A stretch of DNA of 64,000 nt from Flavobacteriales bacterium UBA7878 (GTDB taxonomy: Bacteria > Bacteroidota > Bacteroidia > Flavobacteriales > Schleiferiaceae). Positions 35,816 through 43,658 of the stretch are shown here, one piece after another. The translations under genes and the position numbers were made by a program. The notes under the pieces are model-generated. The model was not told where the DNA came from. It saw only the letters and a program-made list of their open reading frames with translations, and made no database searches. Location: NCBI GenBank assembly GCA_002501205.1, contig DLRW01000087.1:22477-86476 (forward strand), in the 5' to 3' direction. Each line of letters begins with the position of its first letter. The stretch's first letter is position 1.

Positions 35816-37246
35816 ATGGAGCTGACTGCAAAGACAGTTTGGGATAATTGTTTGTCTTATATCAAAGACAATATTTCCCCACAGAGTTACAAAACCTGGT
35901 TTTTGCCGATCAAGCCCTTAAAGCTCAAAGATAATGTCTTGAGTATTCAGGTGCCTAGTAAGTTTTTCTATGAGTGGCTCGAGGAAAACTATATTAAACT
36001 CCTGAAAAGCGCGATCACGCGGGAGCTTGGCGATGATGCCAAACTGGTTTACAGCATTGTGATGGAAAACACCTATGGTAATAGCAAGCCTTATACCGTT
36101 AAGATTCCATCCAGTAACCGTGGTTCTTTAAAAAATCCAAAGGTGAATATGCCCATGGAGCTCGGTGAAAACGGAGTAAAGAACCCCTTCATCATTCCTG
36201 GCCTGCGCAAGGTTCACGTAGAATCGCAGCTTAATCCAAACTATACTTTCGACAATTTTGTTGAGGGAGATTGTAATCGCTTAGCCCGCTCTGCCGGTTA
36301 TGCCGTGGCTAAGAAACCAGGTGGCACCTCCTTTAACCCTCTTTTGCTTTATGGCGGCAATGGATTGGGAAAAACCCATTTGGCACATGCCATTGGTATT
36401 GAAATCAAAGATCGTTATCCGGAAAAAACCGTGCTTTACGTAAGTGCTGAGAAGTTTCAGCAACAATTCGTAGAAGCCATTCGAACCAACAACAAAAACG
36501 ATTTTTTGCACTTCTATCAGATGATCGATATTCTGATTGTTGATGATGTGCATTCTTTTGCCGGAAAAGAGAAGACTCAAGACGCCTTCTTTGAAATTTT
36601 CAACCATCTGCACCAGAACAGCAAACAGGTTATCCTGACCTCAGATCGCGCACCTGTTGATCTGCAAGGAATGGAGCAACGCTTATTATCTCGTTTCAAA
36701 TGGGGTTTAAGCGCCGATCTTCAAGTACCCGATTTGGAAACGCGCATCGCCATTCTAAATCAAAAGCTGTACAATGATGGCGTAGAAATGCCTGCGGATG
36801 TTATCGAATACCTCGCCTATTCTATCAATTCGAATGTGCGTGAGTTAGAAGGAGCTTTAATCTCCCTCCTGGCCCAATCTTCTTTAAACAAGAAGCGCAT
36901 TACCGTAGAATTAGCAAAACAGATGATCGATAAATTCGTGAAGAACACCACTCGCGAAATCAGCATCGACTACATCCAAAAGGTAGTTTGCGATTACTTC
37001 GATATGCCTATCGAGCTCTTAAAATCCAAGACTCGTAAAAGAGAAATTGTACAGGCTCGTCAATTGGCCATGTACTTTTCTAAACAACTAACCAAAAACT
37101 CACTGGCCAGTATTGGTGCCCAATGTGGAAACAAGGACCACGCTACGGTGCTTCACGCTTGCCGAACAGTAAATAATCTTACCGAAACGGATAAACGCTT
37201 CCGCACATATGTGGAAGACCTTCGGAAAAAATTGACCTTGAAATAA
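35816..37246 (+). CDS. dnaA: Chromosomal replication initiator protein
   Basis: A 476-residue DnaA with all four domains. Domain I (residues 1-90: TVWDNCLSYIKDN, SYKTWFLPIKPL), a variable domain II, the AAA+ domain III with Walker A GGNGLGKTH, Walker B ILIVDDVHSF, and sensor II region, and domain IV with the DNA-binding signature GNKDHATVLHACRTV. It binds DnaA boxes and opens oriC. A strong terminator follows at 37248-37275. The neighbourhood (ybgC-like gene upstream, response regulator downstream) does not contain dnaN or recF, so the order common in Firmicutes is absent. Confidence 0.97.
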   Translation: MELTAKTVWDNCLSYIKDNISPQSYKTWFLPIKPLKLKDNVLSIQVPSKFFYEWLEENYIKLLKSAITRELGDDAKLVYSIVMENTYGNSKPYTVKIPSSNRGSLKNPKVNMPMELGENGVKNPFIIPGLRKVHVESQLNPNYTFDNFVEGDCNRLARSAGYAVAKKPGGTSFNPLLLYGGNGLGKTHLAHAIGIEIKDRYPEKTVLYVSAEKFQQQFVEAIRTNNKNDFLHFYQMIDILIVDDVHSFAGKEKTQDAFFEIFNHLHQNSKQVILTSDRAPVDLQGMEQRLLSRFKWGLSADLQVPDLETRIAILNQKLYNDGVEMPADVIEYLAYSINSNVRELEGALISLLAQSSLNKKRITVELAKQMIDKFVKNTTREISIDYIQKVVCDYFDMPIELLKSKTRKREIVQARQLAMYFSKQLTKNSLASIGAQCGNKDHATVLHACRTVNNLTETDKRFRTYVEDLRKKLTLK

Positions 37247-37247
37247 T

Positions 37248-37275
37248 AAAAGCCCCATACTGGGGCTTTTTATTT
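37248..37275 (+). terminator. Terminator of dnaA
   Basis: AGCCCCA (37251-37257), a 3-nt loop and TGGGGCT (37261-37267), followed by TTTTATTTT. Confidence 0.88.
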
Positions 37276-37324
37276 TGGTACTACATTCACTTTTTGACTA
37301 ATTTAGAAGTGAATTTTTAAAAGC

Positions 37325-37726
37325 ATGACCATAAACCATTATTGGATTGTAGACGATGATCCCATTGCCCGGGTGCTTATTCGCAAGAAAATGAGCAATG
37401 AAGGTTTATGTGAGAAGTTTTCAGAATTTCAAAATGGGCAGGAGGCCTTAGAGGCTTTAAAAGGCGCAAAAGAGAACGAAACTCCGGATCTAATTTTCCT
37501 GGATTTAAATATGCCCATCATGGATGGTTGGGAGTTCTTGGAGGAGGCACATCATAAATTGGAAAATGTACACGCCAGGGTTGCTATCCTTACCTCCTCT
37601 ATTAGTCCCGATGATTGGGATCGATCCCAAAATATTCCCAGCGTATCTTGCTTCCTCAATAAACCACTTAATACGGCTGAACTTCTAAATCGAATTGATT
37701 CCAACAGCCGGCCCAATTCAAATTAA
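37325..37726 (+). CDS. Single-domain response regulator
   Basis: A 133-residue receiver domain without an output domain. The acidic pocket D10-D12, phospho-acceptor D60 (FLDLNMP), T90 and K113 (NKPL) are all in place. It carries signals between proteins, presumably from the histidine kinase encoded immediately downstream: the GTG of that gene follows the stop codon with no gap. The protein has no DNA-binding part, so it must act on another protein or be part of a phosphorelay. Confidence 0.9.
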   Translation: MTINHYWIVDDDPIARVLIRKKMSNEGLCEKFSEFQNGQEALEALKGAKENETPDLIFLDLNMPIMDGWEFLEEAHHKLENVHARVAILTSSISPDDWDRSQNIPSVSCFLNKPLNTAELLNRIDSNSRPNSN

Positions 37727-40700
37727 GTGCATTTCATCGCCGGATTAGATATTGAACAAAGTGAAGGCGCGCAGTTTATCCTGCCTGAAGATGCTGCCAA
37801 GCAAGTTTTAGCCGACAGCTTAAAATCCGGTAAAGATCAACTTTGGGTTCTACACTCCGACTTAGCTAAACTCCCCGCCACGCTTAAAGATTGGGCTTAT
37901 TCTGTATATGATTTCCCACTAAATGGGCACAGCAATTCTGCAGAACCTGAGAAGGCTGCATATCGCGAAGCTCTACTTTTTCAAATTCAACATCGAGAGA
38001 ACTCACTCTTAGCTCAAGTTTTAGATCAAAGTAGCAGTGGCATTTTGGTTTTTTCTGATCAGGGCATTTTACTCTATGCCAATCAAAAATCCGAACAATG
38101 GATGCCCGGTTTAAGTCACTTACCCCTGGGCTTACTTACTATTAATCAATTTCAATGGCTTCAGGGAGAACAAGTGTTTCCCTTTTCAGCCATCCCGGAA
38201 AATGAAAGTTTAGGAATTGGTCAGCTCTCCTTAAACGGTGAAAAGCTGAATCGCAAGCTGAATTTACAGCATCGTGTTTTACAATGGAAGGATCAGAAAT
38301 TTCGCTTATTGGAATTGGATTCGGCCACGGAATTACAGCGTTTGCATGAACGATTGCATCAAACTGAGATCACCAATCAATTATTGCTCGAGCGCAGCCT
38401 CGGCGCCTATTCTCTAACCAATCATGAAAACACCATTACCTTTCTGAGTGGAGAGGTTGAAAAAATAACCGGTTACCAGCCCGAAGAAATTATTGGTAAA
38501 TGTTGCCTGGATCTAGCTCATCCTAAAGATCGTCTTCGTAAAGAAAATGCACTGAATGCCATCCATTATCAGCACTTAGCACAACAAGAAGTAAAATACC
38601 GCTTACACCATCGCAATGGTCGCTATCGTTGGGTAAAAGCGACCATGACTAACCATTTTGATACACCGGGCATTGGAAGCATTGTAACGGTAGTTCAAGA
38701 TATTGATGAACAGGAAAGAGCCCAACGAGATTTAATTGATAGCAACCATCGTTTTCGTTGGGCGAGTCGTGCCACTAAGGATGTAATCTGGGATTGGCAC
38801 TATAAAATCGGGAAAATTGAATGGGGCGAAAACCTCAGTGAGATGTACGGCTGGGAAAGCCATGAATTGGATAACCCAGATAAGTGGCTGAGCCATATCC
38901 CTAAAGAAGATCATCAGAATATCCAAAAGAGCTTGGACGAAGCCTTTGAGCAGCGCTCGGAGACCTGGGAGTGTAGATACCGTTTCCAAAAGAAGAATGG
39001 CGAATGGGCTTATATTCTCGATCGCGGATATATTGAACGCGACCTTAAAGGCAACATACTTCGCATTATTGGTGCCATGCACGATTTTAGTGAACGCCAT
39101 CAATATGAACAAGACTTACAAAAGGAAAAACAAAAATTCAGGCAATTATTTGAAGGCTCCTTAATTGGAGTGGCCATGCTCGAATTACAAAATACCCGCT
39201 GGCAAGATTGTAATCAAGCCCTCTTAAACATGCTGGGCTTTAAGAAGTCGGAATTCCTGGCTAAGAGCCTGGCAGATCTAATTCCCGAATCCGAACACGA
39301 ATTTCATCAGCAAAAGCTACGAGAACTTCGCTCTTTACAACCCGTTAAAACCTATCAAACACTATTACTTCGTAAGGATTTAGGCACCACTAAGGTAGTC
39401 GTCTCAGCTTTTACCACTCAAGATGAAGCCAAACGCCCCATTGCCTGGTTCCACTTTTTGGACCTGGGTCCGGTCGAAGAAAGTAACCGCGCCTTAGTTG
39501 AGGCTGAATCTCGATTTAGACAGTATATTGAAAAGGCCTCTGATATTTTCGTTACCCTGAGTAAAGAGGGTATCATCGAATATATCTCCCCTAATATTCT
39601 TCAGTTAGCCCATTATCGTCCAACCGAACTTATAGATAAGGCGCTAACAGACTACATCCACCCTAAGGATTTGGTTAAAACTCGCCTAACCTTCATCAAA
39701 GCCTATCGAAAATCCGAAAATGCCGGTCGGGCGGTATTCCGATTAAAATCTAAAGATGGTGAATGGCTATGGCTTGAAGGCAATGGTCGTTTTCAGGAGC
39801 GAGAAGGCAAATTAAAGGCCTTTATCAATATTCGTGATATCCGCAAGGAACATGAGATTGAAAGTCAGCTTAGAAAGCTCTCCTTGGTAGCCAATAGAAC
39901 CTCCAATGGCGTACTGATTGTAAACGCTAATCATGAAGTAGAATGGCTTAACCAGAGCTTTAAACGTATGAGCGGCTACAGCCTGGAAGAAGCGCGAGGT
40001 CGCAGAATGGAAGAGCTATTGCATGGGCCAGCCTCCTTAAAGACGGATCAAGGTCGCCTCAACGACTTTCTTAATTCAGGTAAGCCCTTCCGTTTAGAGA
40101 ACATCAATTATAAAAAGGATGGCAGTGAATATTGGGTAGAAAGCATTGTAACCCCAATTTACGATGAAGGGGGCCGCCTGGTAAACTACATTTCCATTGA
40201 ATCGGACATTACGGAAAGGAAGCAGGAGGAATTGGATTTCCAGCGCAACTTGCAATTGATTTCGGAGCAAAATGAAAGATTACAAAGCTTTGCTCATATC
40301 GTATCTCATAATTTCCGCTCCCATGGATCCAATATCCAGCAATTGATTCACGAGCTAAACGTAACCCAGGATCAGTTGCTTCGTGACGAACTGTATCGTT
40401 ACCTGGAAGTAAGTGCTGAAGGCCTAATGCAGGCATTAGATGAATTATCCAGCATCTTAGAAGTGGAATCGGCTTCGGAATTGCCTACGGAAGAATTGAA
40501 TGTACTGACCTACTGCGAAAGAGTTCGGCAAATTCTTTCCCGTCCTACCATGGAGATTAATGCCGAATTGCAATTTGACATTCCCGAAGGTTTTAGTCTT
40601 AAGTTTTATCCAGCCTATTTAGAGAGTGTACTCTTCAACTTAGTGAGTAATGCGCTGCGCTACCACGATCCTGAAAAAGATCCCTGGGTAAAAGTTTGGG

Positions 40701-40936
40701 TAGAAGAAAGTGAAAACAACAAACATCTTTTTGTTTCTGACAATGGCCTGGGCATCGATTTGGAAAAGTATGGTGATCAGCTCTTTAAGTTTAAACGCAG
40801 TTTCCATAATCACCCCGACAGCTCGGGAATAGGACTCTATTTAATTCGCAGCCAGATTGAAAGTCTGGGTGGGGAAATTACCGTTCAAAGCATAGTAGGC
40901 AAAGGCACAACCTTTAAAGTAAGCCTGCCAAAATAG
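37727..40936 (+). CDS. Cytoplasmic multi-PAS sensor histidine kinase
   Basis: A 1069-residue kinase without a membrane span. After an N-terminal ~85-residue part come about six PAS domains (by eye around residues 90-190, 210-320, 330-455, 460-580, 585-700 and 710-835; several end in PAC-like motifs such as IGSIVTVVQDIDEQE). The H-box is SHNFRSH (H861). The ATPase domain has N (NLVSNALRYH), G1 (DNGLGIDLEKYG), and G2 (SSGIGLYLIRS) boxes. This fits HisKA-type kinases with an HNFRSH box common in Bacteroidota. The start is GTG, directly after the response regulator. Signals are likely intracellular (redox, light or ligands), but which cannot be told. Confidence 0.9.
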   Translation: MHFIAGLDIEQSEGAQFILPEDAAKQVLADSLKSGKDQLWVLHSDLAKLPATLKDWAYSVYDFPLNGHSNSAEPEKAAYREALLFQIQHRENSLLAQVLDQSSSGILVFSDQGILLYANQKSEQWMPGLSHLPLGLLTINQFQWLQGEQVFPFSAIPENESLGIGQLSLNGEKLNRKLNLQHRVLQWKDQKFRLLELDSATELQRLHERLHQTEITNQLLLERSLGAYSLTNHENTITFLSGEVEKITGYQPEEIIGKCCLDLAHPKDRLRKENALNAIHYQHLAQQEVKYRLHHRNGRYRWVKATMTNHFDTPGIGSIVTVVQDIDEQERAQRDLIDSNHRFRWASRATKDVIWDWHYKIGKIEWGENLSEMYGWESHELDNPDKWLSHIPKEDHQNIQKSLDEAFEQRSETWECRYRFQKKNGEWAYILDRGYIERDLKGNILRIIGAMHDFSERHQYEQDLQKEKQKFRQLFEGSLIGVAMLELQNTRWQDCNQALLNMLGFKKSEFLAKSLADLIPESEHEFHQQKLRELRSLQPVKTYQTLLLRKDLGTTKVVVSAFTTQDEAKRPIAWFHFLDLGPVEESNRALVEAESRFRQYIEKASDIFVTLSKEGIIEYISPNILQLAHYRPTELIDKALTDYIHPKDLVKTRLTFIKAYRKSENAGRAVFRLKSKDGEWLWLEGNGRFQEREGKLKAFINIRDIRKEHEIESQLRKLSLVANRTSNGVLIVNANHEVEWLNQSFKRMSGYSLEEARGRRMEELLHGPASLKTDQGRLNDFLNSGKPFRLENINYKKDGSEYWVESIVTPIYDEGGRLVNYISIESDITERKQEELDFQRNLQLISEQNERLQSFAHIVSHNFRSHGSNIQQLIHELNVTQDQLLRDELYRYLEVSAEGLMQALDELSSILEVESASELPTEELNVLTYCERVRQILSRPTMEINAELQFDIPEGFSLKFYPAYLESVLFNLVSNALRYHDPEKDPWVKVWVEESENNKHLFVSDNGLGIDLEKYGDQLFKFKRSFHNHPDSSGIGLYLIRSQIESLGGEITVQSIVGKGTTFKVSLPK

Positions 40937-40945
40937 AGGCAATTC

Positions 40946-40977
40946 TTGGAGGATGCCTGCTATAAAACGTACCTTTA
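40946..40977 (+). promoter_or_regulatory. Promoter TTG-N21-TACCTTTA
   Basis: TTG at 40946-40948 and TACCTTTA (7 of 8) at 40970-40977, spaced by 21 nt, 16 nt before the GTG at 40994. Confidence 0.55.
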
Positions 40978-40993
40978 ACCAAAGATTTTTTTA

Positions 40994-41458
40994 GTGAAGA
41001 AAGTACTAATGGTTTGCCTGGGAAACATTTGTCGCTCCCCCTTGGCAGAAGGCTTATTACGATCGAAAGTTAATCCTGAAGAAGTGGAAGTGGACTCAGC
41101 CGGAACCGCTGCTTACCATGTAGGAGAAGCCCCGGATATCCGCACGATAATGACCGGCCGTAAACACGGAATTAATCTATCCAATTTGATAGGACGGCAA
41201 TTCAAAACTGTTGATTTTGATTACTTTGACCGCATCTACGTAATGGATCACTCCAACTTAAATAATGTATTAAATATGGCTCGAAATGAGGCAGACCGCG
41301 CCAAGGTTGACCTCATTTTAAATGAGATCAAAGCCGGTTCTAACCAGGATGTTCCCGACCCTTATTATGGAGGAGATGAAGGCTTTGAACAGGTCTATCG
41401 ATTATTGGACGCCGCAACCGATACAATCGTAGAAAAACTGAAGGATGGAAGAATCTAA
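40994..41458 (+). CDS. Low-molecular-weight protein tyrosine phosphatase
   Basis: A 154-residue enzyme. The P-loop CLGNICRS (C8, R14, S15) is at the N-terminus and the general-acid motif DPYYGG (D122) near the end, both intact. Such enzymes dephosphorylate protein tyrosines, typically in exopolysaccharide regulation, or act as arsenate reductase-like proteins. Start is GTG. The 3' end overlaps the next gene by 14 nt, so the two are translationally coupled. Confidence 0.93.
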   Translation: MKKVLMVCLGNICRSPLAEGLLRSKVNPEEVEVDSAGTAAYHVGEAPDIRTIMTGRKHGINLSNLIGRQFKTVDFDYFDRIYVMDHSNLNNVLNMARNEADRAKVDLILNEIKAGSNQDVPDPYYGGDEGFEQVYRLLDAATDTIVEKLKDGRI

Positions 41459-42170
41459 TAGCCCCACGGGTAAGCTCTATTTAATTCCTTCCTTAATGGG
41501 TGAAATTGAGCCTCTGGAAGTACTGCCTTTATCGGTGAAGAAAGTAATTGATCTCTGCGATCATTATATAGTAGAGAATGAAAAATCTGCCCGTGCCTTT
41601 ATTAAGCGGGTGCTTCCCTCTAAGCATCAGCCCGATTTAGTACTCTATACCACCAATAAATTTTCAGATCCTGCTGATTACCCTTCCTATTTGGAAGCAG
41701 CACGCAATGGGGAGCATATTGGTTTGATCTCTGAAGCAGGGGCTCCGGGCATTGCTGATCCGGGAGCAGAAATCATTAGCCTGGCCCACAATGAAGGCAT
41801 TCGGGTGGTTCCCTTAGTGGGGCCCTCCTCTATTTTCATGGCAATGATGGCCAGTGGCATGAATGGTCAAAGCTTTGCCTTTAATGGCTATTTACCTATT
41901 GATAACCAGGAGCGTAAAAAGCAAATCAAGAATTTAGAAAATCTGAGCCGTAAAACCGGGCAAAGCCAAATCTTCATGGAGACTCCTTATCGTAATGATA
42001 AGCTCATGAAGGACTTAATTAGCATTTGTCATCCCGATACCCGACTTTGTGTAGCGCGTGAAGTCACTACTTTAGAGGAATATATCCGCACCCAGCCTAT
42101 CTCCTGGTGGAAAAACAATTTACCGGAATTGGAAAAACGTCCGGCAATCTTCATTCTTAGTGTAGAGTAA
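41445..42170 (+). CDS. RsmI-like SAM-dependent methyltransferase
   Basis: A 241-residue tetrapyrrole-methylase-fold protein. It carries LYLIPSLMGE at the N-terminus, the SEAGAPGIADPGAEI loop (variant of RsmI's SDAGTPGISDPG), and VVPLVGPSSIFMAMMASGMNGQSFAFNGYLP. RsmI methylates the 2'-O of C1402 of 16S rRNA. This shorter branch is widespread in Bacteroidota and may do the same or something else. It overlaps the LMW phosphatase by 14 nt. Immediately after its stop begins an unusual repeat element. Confidence 0.85.
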   Translation: MEESNSPTGKLYLIPSLMGEIEPLEVLPLSVKKVIDLCDHYIVENEKSARAFIKRVLPSKHQPDLVLYTTNKFSDPADYPSYLEAARNGEHIGLISEAGAPGIADPGAEIISLAHNEGIRVVPLVGPSSIFMAMMASGMNGQSFAFNGYLPIDNQERKKQIKNLENLSRKTGQSQIFMETPYRNDKLMKDLISICHPDTRLCVAREVTTLEEYIRTQPISWWKNNLPELEKRPAIFILSVE

Positions 42171-42172
42171 TA

Positions 42173-42197
42173 GGGATCGAAATACAAATTCGATCCC
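42173..42197. repeat. Inverted repeat 1 (first arm of the heptamer element)
   Basis: GGGATCGAA (42173-42181) pairs with TTCGATCCC (42189-42197) over 9 bp with a 7-nt loop. It starts 2 nt after the stop of the methyltransferase gene. Its right arm AATTCGATCC is repeated in inverted repeat 2. Confidence 0.8.
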
Positions 42198-42245
42198 ATC
42201 TACCGTCTATTGTCTATTGTCTACCGTCTAAAGTCTATCGTCTAA
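42197..42245. repeat. Seven-unit array of a 7-bp repeat (NGTCTAN)
   Basis: Seven consecutive heptamers in exact 7-nt phase: CATCTAC, CGTCTAT, TGTCTAT, TGTCTAC, CGTCTAA, AGTCTAT, CGTCTAA. The core GTCTA is invariant after the first unit and the flanking two bases vary. It lies between convergent genes. Confidence 0.85.
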
Positions 42246-42251
42246 ATTCCA

Positions 42252-42276
42252 TGGATCAAATTTGCAATTCGATCCA
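42252..42276. repeat. Inverted repeat 2
   Basis: TGGATCAAATT (42252-42262) and AATTCGATCCA (42266-42276) pair over 11 bp with one mismatch and a 3-nt loop. Its right arm repeats AATTCGATCC of inverted repeat 1, 79 nt away. Confidence 0.75.
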
Positions 42277-42322
42277 GCATACCAACGACCAACTACTATG
42301 TACTAAGTACCAACTACCAATT
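42274..42322. repeat. Second 7-bp array (ACYAANN), covering the glyA stop
   Basis: Units in 7-nt phase: CCAGCAT (degenerate), ACCAACG, ACCAACT, ACTATGT, ACTAAGT, ACCAACT, ACCAATT. Different core from the first array, but the same period and the same position directly after an inverted repeat. The glyA stop codon (42314-42316) and its last two codons lie within it. Confidence 0.8.
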
Positions 42323-43588
42323 AAAAAGCGGATAGCCTTCCATCATCGCGTTCACCTCTTGGGCAACGGCTTCCAAATTCGCTTCGTCTTCAAAATTGCT
42401 GATCACGCGATCGATAAGCTCCGCTACTTTCTCCATGTCTGTTTCTTTCAGTCCACGAGTGGTGATTGCAGGCGTTCCTAAGCGAATACCGCTGGTTACA
42501 AAGGGAGATTTATCGTCAAAGGGTACCATGTTCTTATTCACGGTGATATCGGCTTGCACAAGCGCATTTTCGGCCTGCTTACCGCTGATGTTTTTATTAC
42601 GGAGGTCAATCAACATACTGTGATTGTCGGTACCACCGGAAATAATCTGGAAATTGCGGGCTACAAGAGCAGCAGCCAGAGCCTTAGCATTCTTCTGAAC
42701 CTGCAAGGTATAGTGCATGAACTCATCCTCCAAAGCTTCACCGAAGGCCACTGCCTTAGCTGCAATCACATGCTCCAAAGGACCACCTTGAGTACCGGGG
42801 AAAACCGCAGCATTCAAAATTTGGCTCATCATCTTCACCTGACCCTTAGGCGTTTTTTCGCCCCATGGGTTTTCGAAATCCTTACCCATTAAAATCATTC
42901 CACCACGAGGACCACGTAAGGTTTTATGGGTAGTAGTAGTTACAATATGACAATGAGGAATTGGATCACTAAGCAATCCTTTGGCAATTAAGCCGGCTGG
43001 ATGTGAGATATCCGCTAAAAGTAAGGCTCCAACGCTATCAGCGATTTCCCGGAAACGGGCAAAATCCAAATCACGACTGTAAGCGCTATAGCCTGCAATA
43101 ATCAATTTGGGTTGTTCCTTGGCCGCAATTTCTGCAATGCTATCGTAATTCAATCGACCGGTTTCCTTTTCCACTCCGTAAAAACAGGTTTGAAAAGTTT
43201 TCCCACTAAAGTTTACCGGTGAACCATGGGTAAGGTGACCACCATGTGAAAGGTCAAAGCCCATGATTTTATCACCAGGCTTCAAACAAGCTAAATAAAC
43301 TGCTGCATTGGCCTGAGAGCCAGAATGCGGTTGCACATTGGCATATTCAGCACCAAATAATTGTTTCGCTCTTTCAATAGCAATAGTCTCTACTTCATCC
43401 ACTACTTCACAGCCACCATAGTAGCGTTTACCAGGAAAACCTTCGGCATATTTATTCGTTAGGACCGAGCCCATGGCCTGCATTACCTGGTCACTAACAA
43501 AGTTTTCTGAAGCAATTAATTCGATGCCTTCCGTTTGACGTTCACGTTCTTGTTGGATGAGATCGAAGATTAGAGAATCCTTATACAT
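42314..43588 (-). CDS. glyA: Serine hydroxymethyltransferase
   Basis: A 424-residue PLP enzyme of normal length. Recognisable: IELIASENFVS, GGCEVVDEVE, the PLP-lysine in TTTTHKTLRGPRGG, VFPGTQGGPLEH, and TSGIRLGTPAITTRG. It interconverts serine and glycine and feeds one-carbon metabolism through tetrahydrofolate, in the cytoplasm. The last two residues and stop come from a repeat array. It is divergent from fumarylacetoacetase, about 70 nt away. Confidence 0.97.
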   Translation of the reverse strand: MYKDSLIFDLIQQERERQTEGIELIASENFVSDQVMQAMGSVLTNKYAEGFPGKRYYGGCEVVDEVETIAIERAKQLFGAEYANVQPHSGSQANAAVYLACLKPGDKIMGFDLSHGGHLTHGSPVNFSGKTFQTCFYGVEKETGRLNYDSIAEIAAKEQPKLIIAGYSAYSRDLDFARFREIADSVGALLLADISHPAGLIAKGLLSDPIPHCHIVTTTTHKTLRGPRGGMILMGKDFENPWGEKTPKGQVKMMSQILNAAVFPGTQGGPLEHVIAAKAVAFGEALEDEFMHYTLQVQKNAKALAAALVARNFQIISGGTDNHSMLIDLRNKNISGKQAENALVQADITVNKNMVPFDDKSPFVTSGIRLGTPAITTRGLKETDMEKVAELIDRVISNFEDEANLEAVAQEVNAMMEGYPLFNW

Positions 43589-43632
43589 ACCTTAAGTTTT
43601 GACGCTAATTTTTCTGCGGTGATGAATCTTAG

Positions 43633-43640
43633 TAATATTG
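43633..43640 (+). promoter_or_regulatory. -7-like box TAATATTG of fahA
   Basis: 7 of 8 to TAnnTTTG, 18 nt before the ATG at 43659. The in-frame TTG at 43638 lies within it and is therefore unlikely to be the start. Confidence 0.4.
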
Positions 43641-43658
43641 CTCAAAATTAATCCAAAT

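Noticed and set aside
42197..42322. Tandem repeats resembling a CRISPR array
   Set aside because: Units are 7 bp without spacers or cas genes, so it is not CRISPR.
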